Shown in pieces: positions 1-8,049 of a DNA stretch of 64,000 nucleotides. Positions within the stretch are counted from its first letter, which is position 1; each line of letters opens with the position of its first letter. Origin of the DNA: Bacillus sp. ISL-18 (GTDB lineage Bacteria > Bacillota > Bacilli > Bacillales > Cytobacillaceae); the NCBI RefSeq assembly GCF_018613415.1, contig NZ_JAGGQG010000022.1, positions 1-64,000 on the forward strand, read 5' to 3'. The notes under the pieces were generated by a model, which saw nothing but the letters and a program-made list of their open reading frames with translations, was not told the DNA's origin and ran no database searches. Position numbers and translations under genes: made by a program.

Positions 1-177
1 TTGATCTCCTACCCCTTTGTAATATAAACTCTGATCATAGGGGGGACCAAGCATAATCACCGCTTTGTACTTGAGTATACTTTTGTCATTTCCTTTTACT
101 TCAATGTTTTCCCGAATATGGACGAGGGGACAGGTCCCTTGTCCCATGAGACTACTTGTCCAATACTCTATCCCTAG
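1..177 (-). pseudogene. possible partial ORF with inserted GC-rich palindrome
   Basis: One minus-strand frame stays open from about 177 to the window edge, with a possible TTG near 177 and an ATG at 147. The translated tail includes 'YKAVIMLGPPYDQ', which looks protein-like, but I do not recognise a family. The palindrome GGGACAGGTCCC (about 127-138) lies inside it and belongs to a sequence type often scattered in Bacillaceae genomes, so this may be a gene end disrupted by a short repeat. Low certainty because the gene leaves the window. Confidence 0.2.
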
Positions 178-337
178 CAACTAGAGGAAGGAAAGCTGAT
201 AGATGTTAAATACAATGCTGTCCTCTTGCTGTAAGCTGTAAGCATGCACACAGAATAAATATAGAGTGAATCCTGATACAAAATATACGGCAATGATTAT
301 CATAAAGAAATAGTGAGCTCAATGGATTTTTCTGTAT

Positions 338-366
338 TTGACATTTATTACAAAAAATGTTAAAGA
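338..366 (+). promoter_or_regulatory. SigA promoter of the cold-shock gene
   Basis: TTGACA (338-343), a 17-nt spacer and TAAAGA (361-366) form a good SigA promoter. Transcription would start near 373 and give a leader of about 100 nt, as is usual for csp genes. The rest of 178-470 shows no convincing gene. Confidence 0.6.
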
Positions 367-445
367 GAATTATTTTTGTTCGGTGTAAAGGATTTGTAAC
401 TTTTCATCTTGATGATCACTGAGAGCAGGGATAGTATTACATTGT

Positions 446-466
446 GTGTGTTTACACACTAGGAGG
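446..466 (+). promoter_or_regulatory. leader hairpin next to cspA ribosome site
   Basis: GTGTG (446-450) and CACAC (455-459) can form a small hairpin with a 4-nt loop, ending one base before the strong AGGAGG at 461-466. Its position could modulate initiation with temperature. This is inference; the stem is short. Confidence 0.35.
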
Positions 467-474
467 CAATACAA

Positions 475-678
475 ATGGAAAAAGGTAATGTAAAATGGTT
501 TAATGGCGAAAAAGGCTTCGGATTCATTGAACGTGAAGGTGGAGTCGATGTATTCGTTCATTTCTCAGCGATTCAAGGAGAAGGTTACAAAACTTTAGAA
601 GAAGGTCAAGCAGTGACTTTTGATGTGGAGCAAGGTCAACGTGGACCTCAAGCTTCAAACGTACGTAAAGCTGCTTAA
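475..678 (+). CDS. cspB: cold-shock protein, CspA/CspB family
   Basis: A 67-residue single-domain cold-shock protein, the full family length. It is expected to be a five-stranded beta-barrel that binds single-stranded RNA/DNA and acts as an RNA chaperone in the cytoplasm. The RNP1 motif KGFGFI (about residues 13-18) and the RNP2 motif VFVHF (about 26-30) are both present, with the aromatic residues that stack on bases. The start is fixed by AGGAGG at 461-466, 8 nt before the ATG. The gene is monocistronic, with its own promoter, a long leader and a strong terminator. Bacillaceae carry several csp paralogs, so the exact letter of the symbol is uncertain. Confidence 0.95.
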   Translation: MEKGNVKWFNGEKGFGFIEREGGVDVFVHFSAIQGEGYKTLEEGQAVTFDVEQGQRGPQASNVRKAA

Positions 679-696
679 TTTTATAAAACAGGGAAG

Positions 697-732
697 GCAG
701 GCTCTTTTATGGGAGTCTGCTTTTCTTTTTTC
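697..732 (+). terminator. Rho-independent terminator of cspA
   Basis: GCAGGCTC (697-704) pairs with GAGTCTGC (713-720) and is followed by a T-rich run. It sits 18 nt after the csp stop codon. Confidence 0.85.
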
Positions 733-802
733 TGTGAAACAAAGAACCCCCACTCATAAAGGGGTAGGGGGGATAAAGATTGTGATGAATTGCACTTAAA
801 GT

Positions 803-915
803 AACGGCTGCTTTAGCACAATAAGCAATAAAAATGTAGAGCCTTAAAATATGCAAGTTTTTTGCACTACTTGCGTATTTTGGCTCATTTTACATTCATA
901 ATACATACTGCCGTT
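803..915. repeat. structured dispersed repeat, copy 1
   Basis: Nested inverted repeats: outer arms AACGGC (803-808) / GCCGTT (910-915), inner arms GAGCC (839-843) / GGCTC (882-886) and GCAAG (853-857) / CTTGC (870-874). The inner core closely resembles a second element at 63859-63989, including the shared run AAAATATGCAAGTTTTTT. The outer arms differ between copies in a base-paired way. The rest of 733-1094 shows no gene. Confidence 0.6.
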
Positions 916-1094
916 TATCGCATTTTTTAATTGCCAAATACATTAAATCCTATTTGTGATTCTAAACGGGTAAATAGTTAATTTTCTAAAAATTTTCCTT
1001 GAAACTTACTTGTAAAAAATAGACAATAAAGTAGTAATTTGTTTTACCGTTTATTGCAAAATTCGCTAGTAATCTATGGAGAAAGGGTAGGGTT

Positions 1095-2345
1095 ATGGAA
1101 ACAGCAAAGAGAATTGGTACAGAATTTGAACAAGCACGTACCCCGCGTCAAAAGAAATTGATTTTACTTGGGATTCTTGTTCTTATACTCATTTTGGTTA
1201 TGGTAAGTTTAGCAATAATGGAATTTAATAAAAGAGATTTAAAGAAGTTAGTCTTTATTAGTCCAACAGAAAAAACATTTATAAGAACAAAAACAGTGCC
1301 GGCTCGTGTTGTACAAAGTGATACGGAAACGATTTATGTAAATGCATCAAAAGGATCTATTAAAGAGATTTTTGTAAAAGAAGGGGAAACGGTTGCTAAA
1401 GGACAACAGCTCTTTTCTTATGAAGGCACAGCATTAAAGGCAGAACTCGGACAAGCAGAAATAAATAAACAATTAGCAGAAACGAGTGCTCAACAGCTGA
1501 AAGAGCAAATCACATCGTTAGAAACGGATTTACTGGAAGTTGAGTCTACTACTACACCTGTTACAATTGACCCAACCAATCTAACTGATGTGGGTGATTC
1601 AGGTACTATAGCTAATCAATCTATCCTGTCACTCAATGCTGAACTAAATACAGTAAAAGCTGACGCTCGTGCCGCAGAATTAAAGGTAGAAAAATATACG
1701 TTGGAGGCTGAAAAGCTCAAAGCCGAACTCGATTCATTAATTGTCTCGAGCAACACTGCAGGAGTAATCGTTAACTTTAACAAAAATGTAGGGCAAGGTT
1801 TCCAAGCAAAAGAAAATCAGCAATTAGCGATCATGGAAATCGCATCGAATGCACCGTTTAAAATAGAAGGAAAGCTAACCGAAGCAGAAAAGGCTAAAAT
1901 TACTCAGGGCCAACCGATAACAGTAACGTCTATTGTCGTTGCTAACAAGAAGTGGAACGGGAAAATAACGGAGGTAAGTGATTATCCTACATATAAAGCA
2001 CCGGTTAAAAAGGAAAAAGATTCACAAACTGAACCGGTTCCGTCCTATTCTTTTAAAGCAAGTCTTGATTCACAAAAAGGACTATATCCTGGCTACGCTA
2101 CCTCACTGGACGTGGTTGTGGAGTCAAAACAATTTCTAGCAGTTCCTGAAACAAGTATCATAGGGATTGGAAAATCGACTTATGTAATGGTAGAAAAGAA
2201 AGGTATTCTACATAAACAAAAGGTAGAAACGGGTCAAAAAAGAGGTCAATGGGTTGCGATCGTTCAGGGGTTAAAAGGAGAAGACAAGGTAGGAGTCAAT
2301 CCATCCTGGATTGTCCACCTTGGAACACTTATTAACCTAAATTAA
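1095..2345 (+). CDS. HlyD-family membrane fusion (adaptor) protein
   Basis: A 416-residue periplasmic-adaptor-type protein. One N-terminal membrane helix (about residues 22-44) is followed by a lipoyl-like half motif around 'VFVKEGETVAKGQQLF', a coiled-coil hairpin (about 115-215) and the second half motif near 'SNTAGVIVNFNKNVGQGFQ'. A beta-barrel domain fills the rest. Gram-positive members (for example YknX) link the extracellular side of ABC exporters to substrates. Here no ABC exporter gene lies next to it, so the partner is unknown. The start ATG has a GAAAGGG site about 7 nt upstream. The gene stands alone between two hairpins. Confidence 0.85.
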   Translation: METAKRIGTEFEQARTPRQKKLILLGILVLILILVMVSLAIMEFNKRDLKKLVFISPTEKTFIRTKTVPARVVQSDTETIYVNASKGSIKEIFVKEGETVAKGQQLFSYEGTALKAELGQAEINKQLAETSAQQLKEQITSLETDLLEVESTTTPVTIDPTNLTDVGDSGTIANQSILSLNAELNTVKADARAAELKVEKYTLEAEKLKAELDSLIVSSNTAGVIVNFNKNVGQGFQAKENQQLAIMEIASNAPFKIEGKLTEAEKAKITQGQPITVTSIVVANKKWNGKITEVSDYPTYKAPVKKEKDSQTEPVPSYSFKASLDSQKGLYPGYATSLDVVVESKQFLAVPETSIIGIGKSTYVMVEKKGILHKQKVETGQKRGQWVAIVQGLKGEDKVGVNPSWIVHLGTLINLN

Positions 2346-2386
2346 GCAATAATTTAGAGCATTACGTAATTAATCATACACACATT

Positions 2387-2420
2387 TCAACCAACTGCTT
2401 CAGCAGTAAAGTCGGTTGAA
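2387..2420 (+). terminator. hairpin after HlyD-like gene
   Basis: TTCAACC and GGTTGAA arms enclose a second small CTGC/GCAG stem. There is no clear T-run, so it may act in RNA stability rather than termination. Confidence 0.35.
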
Positions 2421-2491
2421 GGGGAGAAAACTTCATTTCACAACCTAATTTGCATTGATTTTAACAAGCATTTTGACATTAAAATAGCAAT

Positions 2492-2528
2492 AAAAAATAG
2501 CAACTGAATTAGTCAGTTGCTATTTTTT
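2492..2528. terminator. bidirectional terminator
   Basis: A 16-bp perfect stem (2492-2507 with 2513-2528) has an A-run on one side and a T-run on the other. It lies between the convergent HlyD-like gene and the permease-prefix gene and can end transcription from both. Confidence 0.85.
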
Positions 2529-2551
2529 ATTCTTCTATTTATATTTACACT

Positions 2552-3337
2552 TTAATTCATTACAGTTTTTAACTGTTTGTTTTGATTTCTTAAAAACAAC
2601 CCAACAATACCGAGTACGATAAACAAAGTAAAAAATAAAATAGGTAACTGATAAAAAGTCCAAGGATTTGGAGCATAATAATTTAATTGATGATGTTCTT
2701 CAATTGTATTTTCATATGAGGCTTTATATTCATATTGTACAATCCAATGTCCCTTTGCCATTATTACAGTTCCTAAGTCATAATCACTTGGCATAATTTG
2801 TTCTATATTTTTAATCACTTGATTGTTCCCAATTACAATCGCTGCTTTTTTATAGTCTAATGGGAAATGCGTCATAGGCGTTCCAATCGATACATCATTT
2901 TTCTCTAACCACCCTTTTGAATCTTCCATCGGGAAAACGGCTAATAAATTCAATTGACTTGGATATTTTTTAAAAATGTCCATCAATTGTTTTTCTTCTG
3001 CATCATTTATTTTATTAGTAGTGTCAAGAGGATCGAAAACTTCATTGAAGATAGCATTTTTTTCTGTTTCTACTTTCCCAAATTGTTCACCCTTTTTGTA
3101 AAAGTGTTCGGCTTCTATCCAGGAAGAAATAAGCGTTATTATGCCAAAAACAAAGAAAACCAGTACAAACGATAATAGATAATTAGTAAATTTCTTTTGT
3201 ACTCTGAAGAATTCGGATAATCCTTTTACAATTTGGGTTTTGCCACCGAAATTTTCAATTGCGATACGGATAGCTTCTTCTTCCGTTTTTCCGTTCGCCT
3301 TTAACTCTTCAACGGCTTCAACTAAATGGGAACGCAT
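2552..3337 (-). CDS. permease prefix domain 1 protein
   Basis: From the first canonical ATG (3337) the protein has 261 residues. The N-terminal part (…EAVEELKANGKTEEEAIRIAIENFGG) matches the 'permease prefix domain 1' helices that precede membrane proteins in Bacillaceae. A membrane helix follows (about residues 50-70), then an extracytoplasmic region and a last helix near the C-terminus (about 231-251). The reading frame stays open and clearly homologous for about 30 codons upstream (…KQIDKYVNSIYKDV…) to 3427. That extension offers no ATG, GTG or TTG; the only codon placed like a coupled start is an ATA overlapping the PadR stop. The gene follows padR, the usual arrangement, and is probably under its control. 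Function unknown. Confidence 0.8.
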   Translation of the reverse strand: MRSHLVEAVEELKANGKTEEEAIRIAIENFGGKTQIVKGLSEFFRVQKKFTNYLLSFVLVFFVFGIITLISSWIEAEHFYKKGEQFGKVETEKNAIFNEVFDPLDTTNKINDAEEKQLMDIFKKYPSQLNLLAVFPMEDSKGWLEKNDVSIGTPMTHFPLDYKKAAIVIGNNQVIKNIEQIMPSDYDLGTVIMAKGHWIVQYEYKASYENTIEEHHQLNYYAPNPWTFYQLPILFFTLFIVLGIVGLFLRNQNKQLKTVMN

Positions 3338-3423
3338 TTCTTGCCTTATATCTTCTATTTCTTGTTTGTCTCCCGCAACATCTTTGTAAATAGAATTTAC
3401 ATATTTATCAATTTGTTTAAAAG

Positions 3424-3759
3424 TTATTCTCCCCCTTCTATAAATGTATCAATAACTTTTTTTACGAATCGCCACTCCTTACGCTTTTCTTCAAAACCTT
3501 CTTCGCCTAATGGTGTAAGTTTATAATATTTTCTTCTTCCACCAGGACCTTGTTCATCTCCCCAGTAGGATTCAATCCATTTATTTTTTTCCAATCGCTT
3601 TAAAGATAGGTAAAACGTACCCTCTTTTAGTTCAAATTGTTCTTCGCTTTTTTCACGAACCAATTTCGCTAATTCATATCCGTACATATCCCTGTTATGT
3701 AATAACGATAAAATTAATGTATCAATGTGACCTTTTAAAACCTCTTTATTAACTTCCAA
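3424..3759 (-). CDS. PadR-family transcriptional regulator
   Basis: A 111-residue winged-helix repressor of the short PadR class. Residues 1-80 hold the DNA-binding domain ('…ILSLLHNRDMYGYELAKLV…EGTFYLSLKRLEKNKWIESYW…GRRKYYKLT'), including the conserved Y/R-rich wing. A short dimerisation helix follows. Translation starts at TTG (3759-3757) with GGAGGTG about 5 nt upstream. The downstream permease-prefix gene overlaps or abuts its stop codon, so the two form an operon. Such pairs usually repress themselves and respond to a hydrophobic ligand or envelope stress; the inducer cannot be told from sequence. Confidence 0.9.
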   Translation of the reverse strand: MEVNKEVLKGHIDTLILSLLHNRDMYGYELAKLVREKSEEQFELKEGTFYLSLKRLEKNKWIESYWGDEQGPGGRRKYYKLTPLGEEGFEEKRKEWRFVKKVIDTFIEGGE

Positions 3760-4033
3760 CTTTTGACACCTCCAAATTTAGTTATAAAATATATTACTTA
3801 ATAATGCAAGGTATTCCTTCAAAAAAAGTTGAAAATACATCCTACCAATCCACAACAGTTTTAACACAGGCTTCAACAACACCGCATAAATTTATGGGGT
3901 GTCTCCAATTTGTCTGCGTATTGATGCGCGAATTAGAAAATTGAATCCTCAAAAACATCGCTATGACAATAGCAACAATTCCCAACATAAATCGGCTATA
4001 ATAAATACTAATAAAAGAAGGTGGTGAGGAAAA

Positions 4034-4444
4034 GTGGAAAAAACGCTTAATTTGATTTTGACTGAACAAAAAAGACAGGGAGATTTATTGCATCAATTAA
4101 TTAATACAGTTGCAGCATCGGATGGAAAGATTTTTGAATTGAACGGGAAAATTACTGAAATGGAAGGAAAGATTTTTAAATTAAACGGGAAAATTACCGA
4201 AATGGACGGAAAGATTTCTGAATTGAACGAGAAAATTACCGAAATGGACGAAAAAATCACTCAAACAACTGAAAAAGTTACCGAATTAAACGGAAAAGTG
4301 AACTCAATTGAAAAAAAACTAGATTCCGTCTTCGAGGAAGTTAAACAAATAAAGGTAACAATGGCAACAAAACATGACCTCGAATACTATGATCAAATGA
4401 TTTCAGAGCATTCCAGGGAAATTTATAAACTAAAAAATCATTAA
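4034..4444 (+). CDS. coiled-coil protein with 14-residue tandem repeats
   Basis: A 136-residue protein starting at GTG, with GGTGAGG upstream. Residues about 31-87 consist of four copies of a two-heptad unit resembling G-K-I-x-E-L-N-G-K-I-T-E-M-D, so most of the chain should form a long parallel coiled coil. The C-terminal 45 residues (…KQIKVTMATKHDLEYYDQMISEHSREIYKL) resemble the ends of small Bacillaceae coiled-coil proteins of unknown role. There is no signal peptide or membrane helix. The repeat is visible in the DNA as 42-bp units, so copy number may vary between strains. Function not recognised. Confidence 0.65.
   Translation: MEKTLNLILTEQKRQGDLLHQLINTVAASDGKIFELNGKITEMEGKIFKLNGKITEMDGKISELNEKITEMDEKITQTTEKVTELNGKVNSIEKKLDSVFEEVKQIKVTMATKHDLEYYDQMISEHSREIYKLKNH
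4124..4291 (+). repeat. 42-bp tandem repeats inside coiled-coil gene
   Basis: Four consecutive 42-bp units encode the two-heptad repeats. The first three units differ by only a few bases, which points to recent duplication. Confidence 0.7.
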
Positions 4445-4607
4445 ACCTCTCCAATTAGACTCCTCAACAATATACTAAAATTCATTCTAACCTTCTTAAA
4501 TTCAGTTTAATAGAAAATGAACGGAATCAAGTTGATGATTTGTTAAAAAATGTAGCTAAGCCAGTTCAGTAATATCAAGGATTCTAACGAATTCCTATTT
4601 TTCTGTA

Positions 4608-4633
4608 GACCAGAGTGCACTCGGTCTTTTTTT
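4608..4633 (+). terminator. Rho-independent terminator
   Basis: GACC-AGAGTGCACTC-GGTC forms a compact stem followed by seven T. The preceding gap (4445-4607) has only a short gene-end-like frame finishing '…DDLLKNVAKPVQ', with no start. Confidence 0.75.
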
Positions 4634-4746
4634 GTGCATATTCTTTGTAAAGCTTTTAAAAGAGTAGAGATGGCACTAATAAAATTTAAATTCTTTTGTC
4701 CAATCAAAAAAAATCTTTAACACATGTTATATAGTAAAAACTGAAA

Positions 4747-5073
4747 ATGAGGGAAACCATGCTTGCAAATCAGATTATTTCAACAGGTTTACAATGTTTA
4801 GGAACTCCTTATGTGTTTAACGCTCCATCTTTTCAAACAGATTCATTCGTAGGGGTTCCGATTTCTTTTGATCAAATCAAGAAAGGAGATTTACTATTTT
4901 TTACGACCAGAGAGCGAAAAAATAGGCAAGGGCTATCAAGAATGGGACATGTAGCCATTTATATTGGACAAGATCAGATGTTTCATACTTATAGACAAGG
5001 AAAAAAAGTGTTGATCTCAGAATTAAACTCGTATTGGAAGAAATCATTTATTGGAGCTAAAAGGGTATTGTAG
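4747..5073 (+). pseudogene. NlpC/P60 hydrolase lacking its catalytic cysteine segment
   Basis: The 108-residue product matches Bacillaceae C40-family peptidoglycan hydrolases at both ends. The N-terminal helix '…LGTPYVFNAPSFQTDSF' joins directly to 'VGVPISFDQIKKGDLLFF', then comes the His-containing strand 'RMGHVAIYIG' and the C-terminal 'GAKRVL'. In intact members about 30 residues lie between SF and VGVPIS. They hold the 'DCSSF' motif with the nucleophilic Cys and the 'LPRSSRQQ' segment. Here that block is missing by an in-frame deletion, so hydrolase activity should be lost. No signal peptide is present. It could still bind peptides, but a decayed gene is more likely. Confidence 0.75.
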
Positions 5074-5176
5074 GAAATGTTAAAAAGATTTAATGTTAGT
5101 AAATTAACAACGAGGAATTGTCTAGCTATTTATGGAATATTACTATCATATCTATGTGTGAAAGGACGAATATGAT

Positions 5177-5515
5177 ATGTTTATTTCAGTTACTAGGTTG
5201 CATTTAAAAGGTAAGCGAATGTTACCGAGCTTTTTTTTTCATACCATTAAATCGATTATTCAGTCAAAAAAAGCAGAGGGATTAAAATTTTCTTCTTTTA
5301 ATAATGAAGGATGGGACACATACTGGACTCTGACTGTATGGGAAAGCAAGGAACATATGAAGGTCTATCGAAATAATGGTAGTCATTTAAAAGCGATGAA
5401 AATATCACGAAATATTGCAGATAAATTAGAATCAATTAATTGGGAAGAAGATACGATTCCTTCATGGAATGAGTGTAAAGACAGGTTATATATGAAGTTT
5501 GGCAGAATTGAGTGA
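5177..5515 (+). CDS. DUF3291-like dimeric alpha/beta-barrel protein
   Basis: A 112-residue protein with the pattern of the monooxygenase-like ABM fold: 'MFISVTRLHLK' (first strand), a basic helix around residues 20-35, 'YWTLTVWESKEHMKVYRNNGSHLKAM' (central strand and conserved helix), and 'SWNECKDRL' near the end. These features fit the DUF3291-type proteins of Bacillaceae, of unknown enzymatic role. It stands alone, with no obvious partner. The name rests on motif memory, not on a search. Confidence 0.7.
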   Translation: MFISVTRLHLKGKRMLPSFFFHTIKSIIQSKKAEGLKFSSFNNEGWDTYWTLTVWESKEHMKVYRNNGSHLKAMKISRNIADKLESINWEEDTIPSWNECKDRLYMKFGRIE

Positions 5516-6190
5516 GGTTGAATTTTCTAAAACGAATGGGTGCCATGCTTTAAGAGTAAGCGTAAAACTGTACCCACATTCTCAATTCATATTAATAATG
5601 GGATAATCTCCTTAAAATAAAATTTCAAGGAGATTTTTATATGGCCATAACTCATTTACAAGCAGAGCGGGAGAACCGGATTGCAGCCTAACTAGTGGAC
5701 AAACCCAATCAAACTGGTGTAGGAAAAATGATTTAATCTTGCATAAGTAAAATGGCACGAGGAACAGCTTAGCCTTATGCAGCATAATAGATTCGGTGCT
5801 TCTAGCGAAAAAACCATTGATTCCTGTTGATTGTGTAGTCTTTAACAAGTTATCTATGTAATACTACAAGCTCCCATCTCCATGTAGGTGGGGGTTTTAC
5901 GGTTACATAGGAACCGTTTATGCGCCGTTTGTCACGGGGTGCCAAATAGAACCGTACACGTGGAAATACTGAACCTATTAGTATAACAAATATATCCATT
6001 CGTAATAAGAGAGTATACTGACTAATAATATTAAAATTTCAAATAGTTTTTTAGGTTGTTTCTTCTGCGACCCGAAGTGTATAGTCTATTAAAGCGGTTT
6101 CACCTTGGGTTTAGGCTTCTACTTACATAAGGCTTCTTTACTAATTGAAGCCCATCATCGCTTTAATTTTTCAAAAGGGGGAATTGTAGG
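5516..6190. other. gene-poor stretch with remnant palindrome
   Basis: No coding region is supported. Near 5872-5896 a hairpin of the type CCCATCTCCATGTAGGTGGGGG followed by T resembles the 3' ends of IS200/IS605-type elements. No transposase or TnpB frame accompanies it, so at most it is an old scar. Confidence 0.3.
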
Positions 6191-6191
6191 A

Positions 6192-7148
6192 GTGAAAAAA
6201 AGAGGATTTGCAGCAGTTGTATTGGTAGTTTTCTTCCTTGTTACCGCAACCTTTGTAGGCGCCAAAGCATTGTACGAAACTAAGCCTGTGCCAAAAGGGG
6301 AGCGGCACAACATCTCAGAGATTATTCCTTCTAGCGCTAAATGGGAAAAGGTAGTCGTAAGTGATGAGAAAAGATTTATGGAAGGCATCAACTTCGACAA
6401 AAACGGGAAAATGTGGATGGTCAGTCCGATGACCAACGAACTCCTTACAGTCGAAGGGGATAAGGCTAAATTTGTTGAAAAAATTGATGGGGCTGTCGGG
6501 GCGAAATTCCACAAAGATGGACGCCTATATATCACTTCAATCACCGGAAAACTTCTTGCCTATGACCCTAAAACAGGAAAAGTGAAGACCATTCTTGATA
6601 AATACAAAGGGCTTAATGACCTGGTATTTGATCAGGCTGGCGGTCTTTATTTTACCGAGCCAATTGGCTCTAATGTACTCGATCCAGTCGGAAAAGTCTA
6701 CTATTTGCCTCCAGGTAAGGATGAACCAGTACTGTTTGCAGATCATATTGCTTATCCAAATGGGGTCGCTATTTCTGCTGATGGCCAGCGGGTTTATATT
6801 TCTGAATTTGGCAAAAACAGAGTGGTTTCCGTTCCTTCCAAGACCGCTGCGGCATCACCTGAAACTCCATTTGTTTTCGGTCAGTATGAGGGCGGAATTG
6901 GGCCGGATGGATTAGCTGTCGATGCGGAGGGCAATTTATATGTAGCGCATTTCCAAGCAGGTGAAATCGTTGTCCAAGATCCAAGCGGATTTAAATACGG
7001 GACCATCCGTTTGCCTGAAAGTGCCGGGACATTTACCACGAATCTAACCTTCCATGACGGCTACTTGTATATTACTGAATCCTCCAAAAGTGAAGTCTGG
7101 CGAATCAAGGTTAATAAGGATGGGTTAACGCCGTACGGTTTGCAATAA
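6192..7148 (+). CDS. SMP-30/gluconolactonase/LRE-like beta-propeller protein
   Basis: From GTG 6192 (AGGGGG about 10 nt upstream) the protein has 318 residues. It opens with a signal peptide or anchor (VKKRGF then a hydrophobic stretch to about residue 27), so it acts outside the membrane. The rest is a six-bladed propeller with the repeated 'G-x-L/D-Y-V/I-T/S-…' strands ('HKDGRLYITS', 'DQAGGLYFTEP', 'SADGQRVYISEFGKNRVV', 'DAEGNLYVAHF'). The family includes lactonases and strictosidine-synthase-like proteins binding a central metal. An in-frame start at 6105 would add 29 residues before the signal peptide, which is implausible. Substrate unknown; no operon partners. Confidence 0.8.
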   Translation: MKKRGFAAVVLVVFFLVTATFVGAKALYETKPVPKGERHNISEIIPSSAKWEKVVVSDEKRFMEGINFDKNGKMWMVSPMTNELLTVEGDKAKFVEKIDGAVGAKFHKDGRLYITSITGKLLAYDPKTGKVKTILDKYKGLNDLVFDQAGGLYFTEPIGSNVLDPVGKVYYLPPGKDEPVLFADHIAYPNGVAISADGQRVYISEFGKNRVVSVPSKTAAASPETPFVFGQYEGGIGPDGLAVDAEGNLYVAHFQAGEIVVQDPSGFKYGTIRLPESAGTFTTNLTFHDGYLYITESSKSEVWRIKVNKDGLTPYGLQ

Positions 7149-7156
7149 AAATAACA

Positions 7157-7169
7157 GGGGGTCAGACCC
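7157..7169. repeat. short GGGTCAGACCC palindrome
   Basis: A GC-rich palindrome just after the propeller gene. Such short palindromes are scattered through many Bacillaceae genomes. Confidence 0.4.
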
Positions 7170-7184
7170 ACGTATAGTAAAAAC

Positions 7185-7213
7185 GGTCACGCAAAGCTTG
7201 CGTGACCAAAAAA
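7185..7213 (+). terminator. terminator of SMP-30-like gene
   Basis: GGTCACGCAA (7185-7194) pairs with TTGCGTGACC (7198-7207). The following tract is A-rich, so it may work better in the opposite direction. Confidence 0.5.
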
Positions 7214-7238
7214 TTTAATTGGGTTATATAGTTAATAA

Positions 7239-7335
7239 TTAACAAAGTTCCTTGCAGAGGTTTCTTGCGGTAGCCATTGGCTGGACCAGATGGTTATAGA
7301 TGATTTCCGGGTCATATCCCAGCAGCAAATCAAAA
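7239..7335 (-). pseudogene. C-terminal gene fragment, family not recognised
   Basis: A minus-strand frame ending at a stop at 7239-7241 reads '…LLLGYDPEIIYNHLVQPM' plus 'ATARNLCKELC'. It looks like the conserved end of a soluble enzyme. It is cut off at its N-terminal side by the terminator hairpin at 7334-7380, so only about 31 codons remain. Confidence 0.35.
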
Positions 7336-7380
7336 ACTCTCCCTTTAAGATATTATCGCCTGTTAAAGGGAGAGTTTAAT
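7334..7380. terminator. bidirectional terminator-like hairpin
   Basis: AAACTCTCCCTTTAA (7334-7348) pairs perfectly with TTAAAGGGAGAGTTT (7363-7377). Confidence 0.7.
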
Positions 7381-7500
7381 TTTAAGTAGTCACCAAAAGA
7401 ATTTGAGAAATACCTAGATAAATATTTTGGTTACTATTTGATTGTCGATAAAACATAGATCATATACCAAACTATAAAATTTATAAACCTGTTTAATTGA

Positions 7501-7533
7501 GCTTACTTAAATTCACTTAAGTAAGCTTTTTTT
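7501..7533 (+). terminator. orphan terminator
   Basis: GCTTACTTAA (7501-7510) pairs with TTAAGTAAGC (7517-7526), followed by seven T. No gene lies directly upstream, another sign that genes have been lost here. The stretch 7534-7802 shows no supported gene. Confidence 0.75.
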
Positions 7534-7802
7534 GTAAGTGTTACTGCTAAGATTCTGTCCTATGTATGACGTACAAAGAAGATTGCTTTGGATTCTTCAC
7601 TATCACTATTCCCGACGCATGGATGCACATTTATCTTGTGAAAGGAAAGCTACCGCTTATCTTGGTTTTAAATCAAATTTAGACGAAACAATGAACAAAT
7701 AACTGTTTCACTAAATGGAAAAGGGGTAGATACAATATTGTACTTTTAATGGTAGGTAGTTAACGAACAAGATCAATGTGCAAAGGAGGTATAGTATAGG
7801 CC

Positions 7803-7937
7803 ATGGAAAATTATGAATACCTAAATGCGTGGGCGAATATTAGTGAATTATTATATTATGCTGCACACGAAGAGTAACAGATTGGAAAAAGTACGGAAAT
7901 TGCAAAACACAAGATTTTATTTTGAAGAACAATAGGT
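7803..7937 (+). pseudogene. small gene remnant with strong ribosome site
   Basis: ATG 7803, with AGGAGG at 7784-7789, opens a 24-codon frame (MENYEYLNAWANISELL…) ending at 7877. A second frame just after it continues protein-like ('RLEKVRKLQNTRFYFEEQ', stop near 7935), so this may be a 40-45-residue gene with a frameshift. The leader and first codons are repeated, diverged, at 41800-41877. Function unknown. Confidence 0.35.
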
Positions 7938-7950
7938 AGAGGATAAGAAA

Positions 7951-7990
7951 AAGGGTGAACCACCAGTTGAAGGTGTTCGCCCTTTTTATT
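7951..7990 (+). terminator. Rho-independent terminator
   Basis: AAGGGTGAAC pairs with GTTCGCCCTT around a short internal stem, followed by TTTTTATTTTAT. Confidence 0.75.
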
Positions 7991-8049
7991 TTATCTTTGG
8001 ACTTTGGAGTGACCTCTTATAGGGAGCTATCCTAATACTTTTAATAAAT

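Noticed and set aside
3842..4069. 75-residue minus-strand frame upstream of the coiled-coil gene
   Set aside because: Overlaps the start of the better supported plus-strand gene and has no ribosome site.
5872..5896. IS200/IS605 right end
   Set aside because: A suggestive hairpin only; no TnpA or TnpB coding sequence nearby, so no element is claimed.
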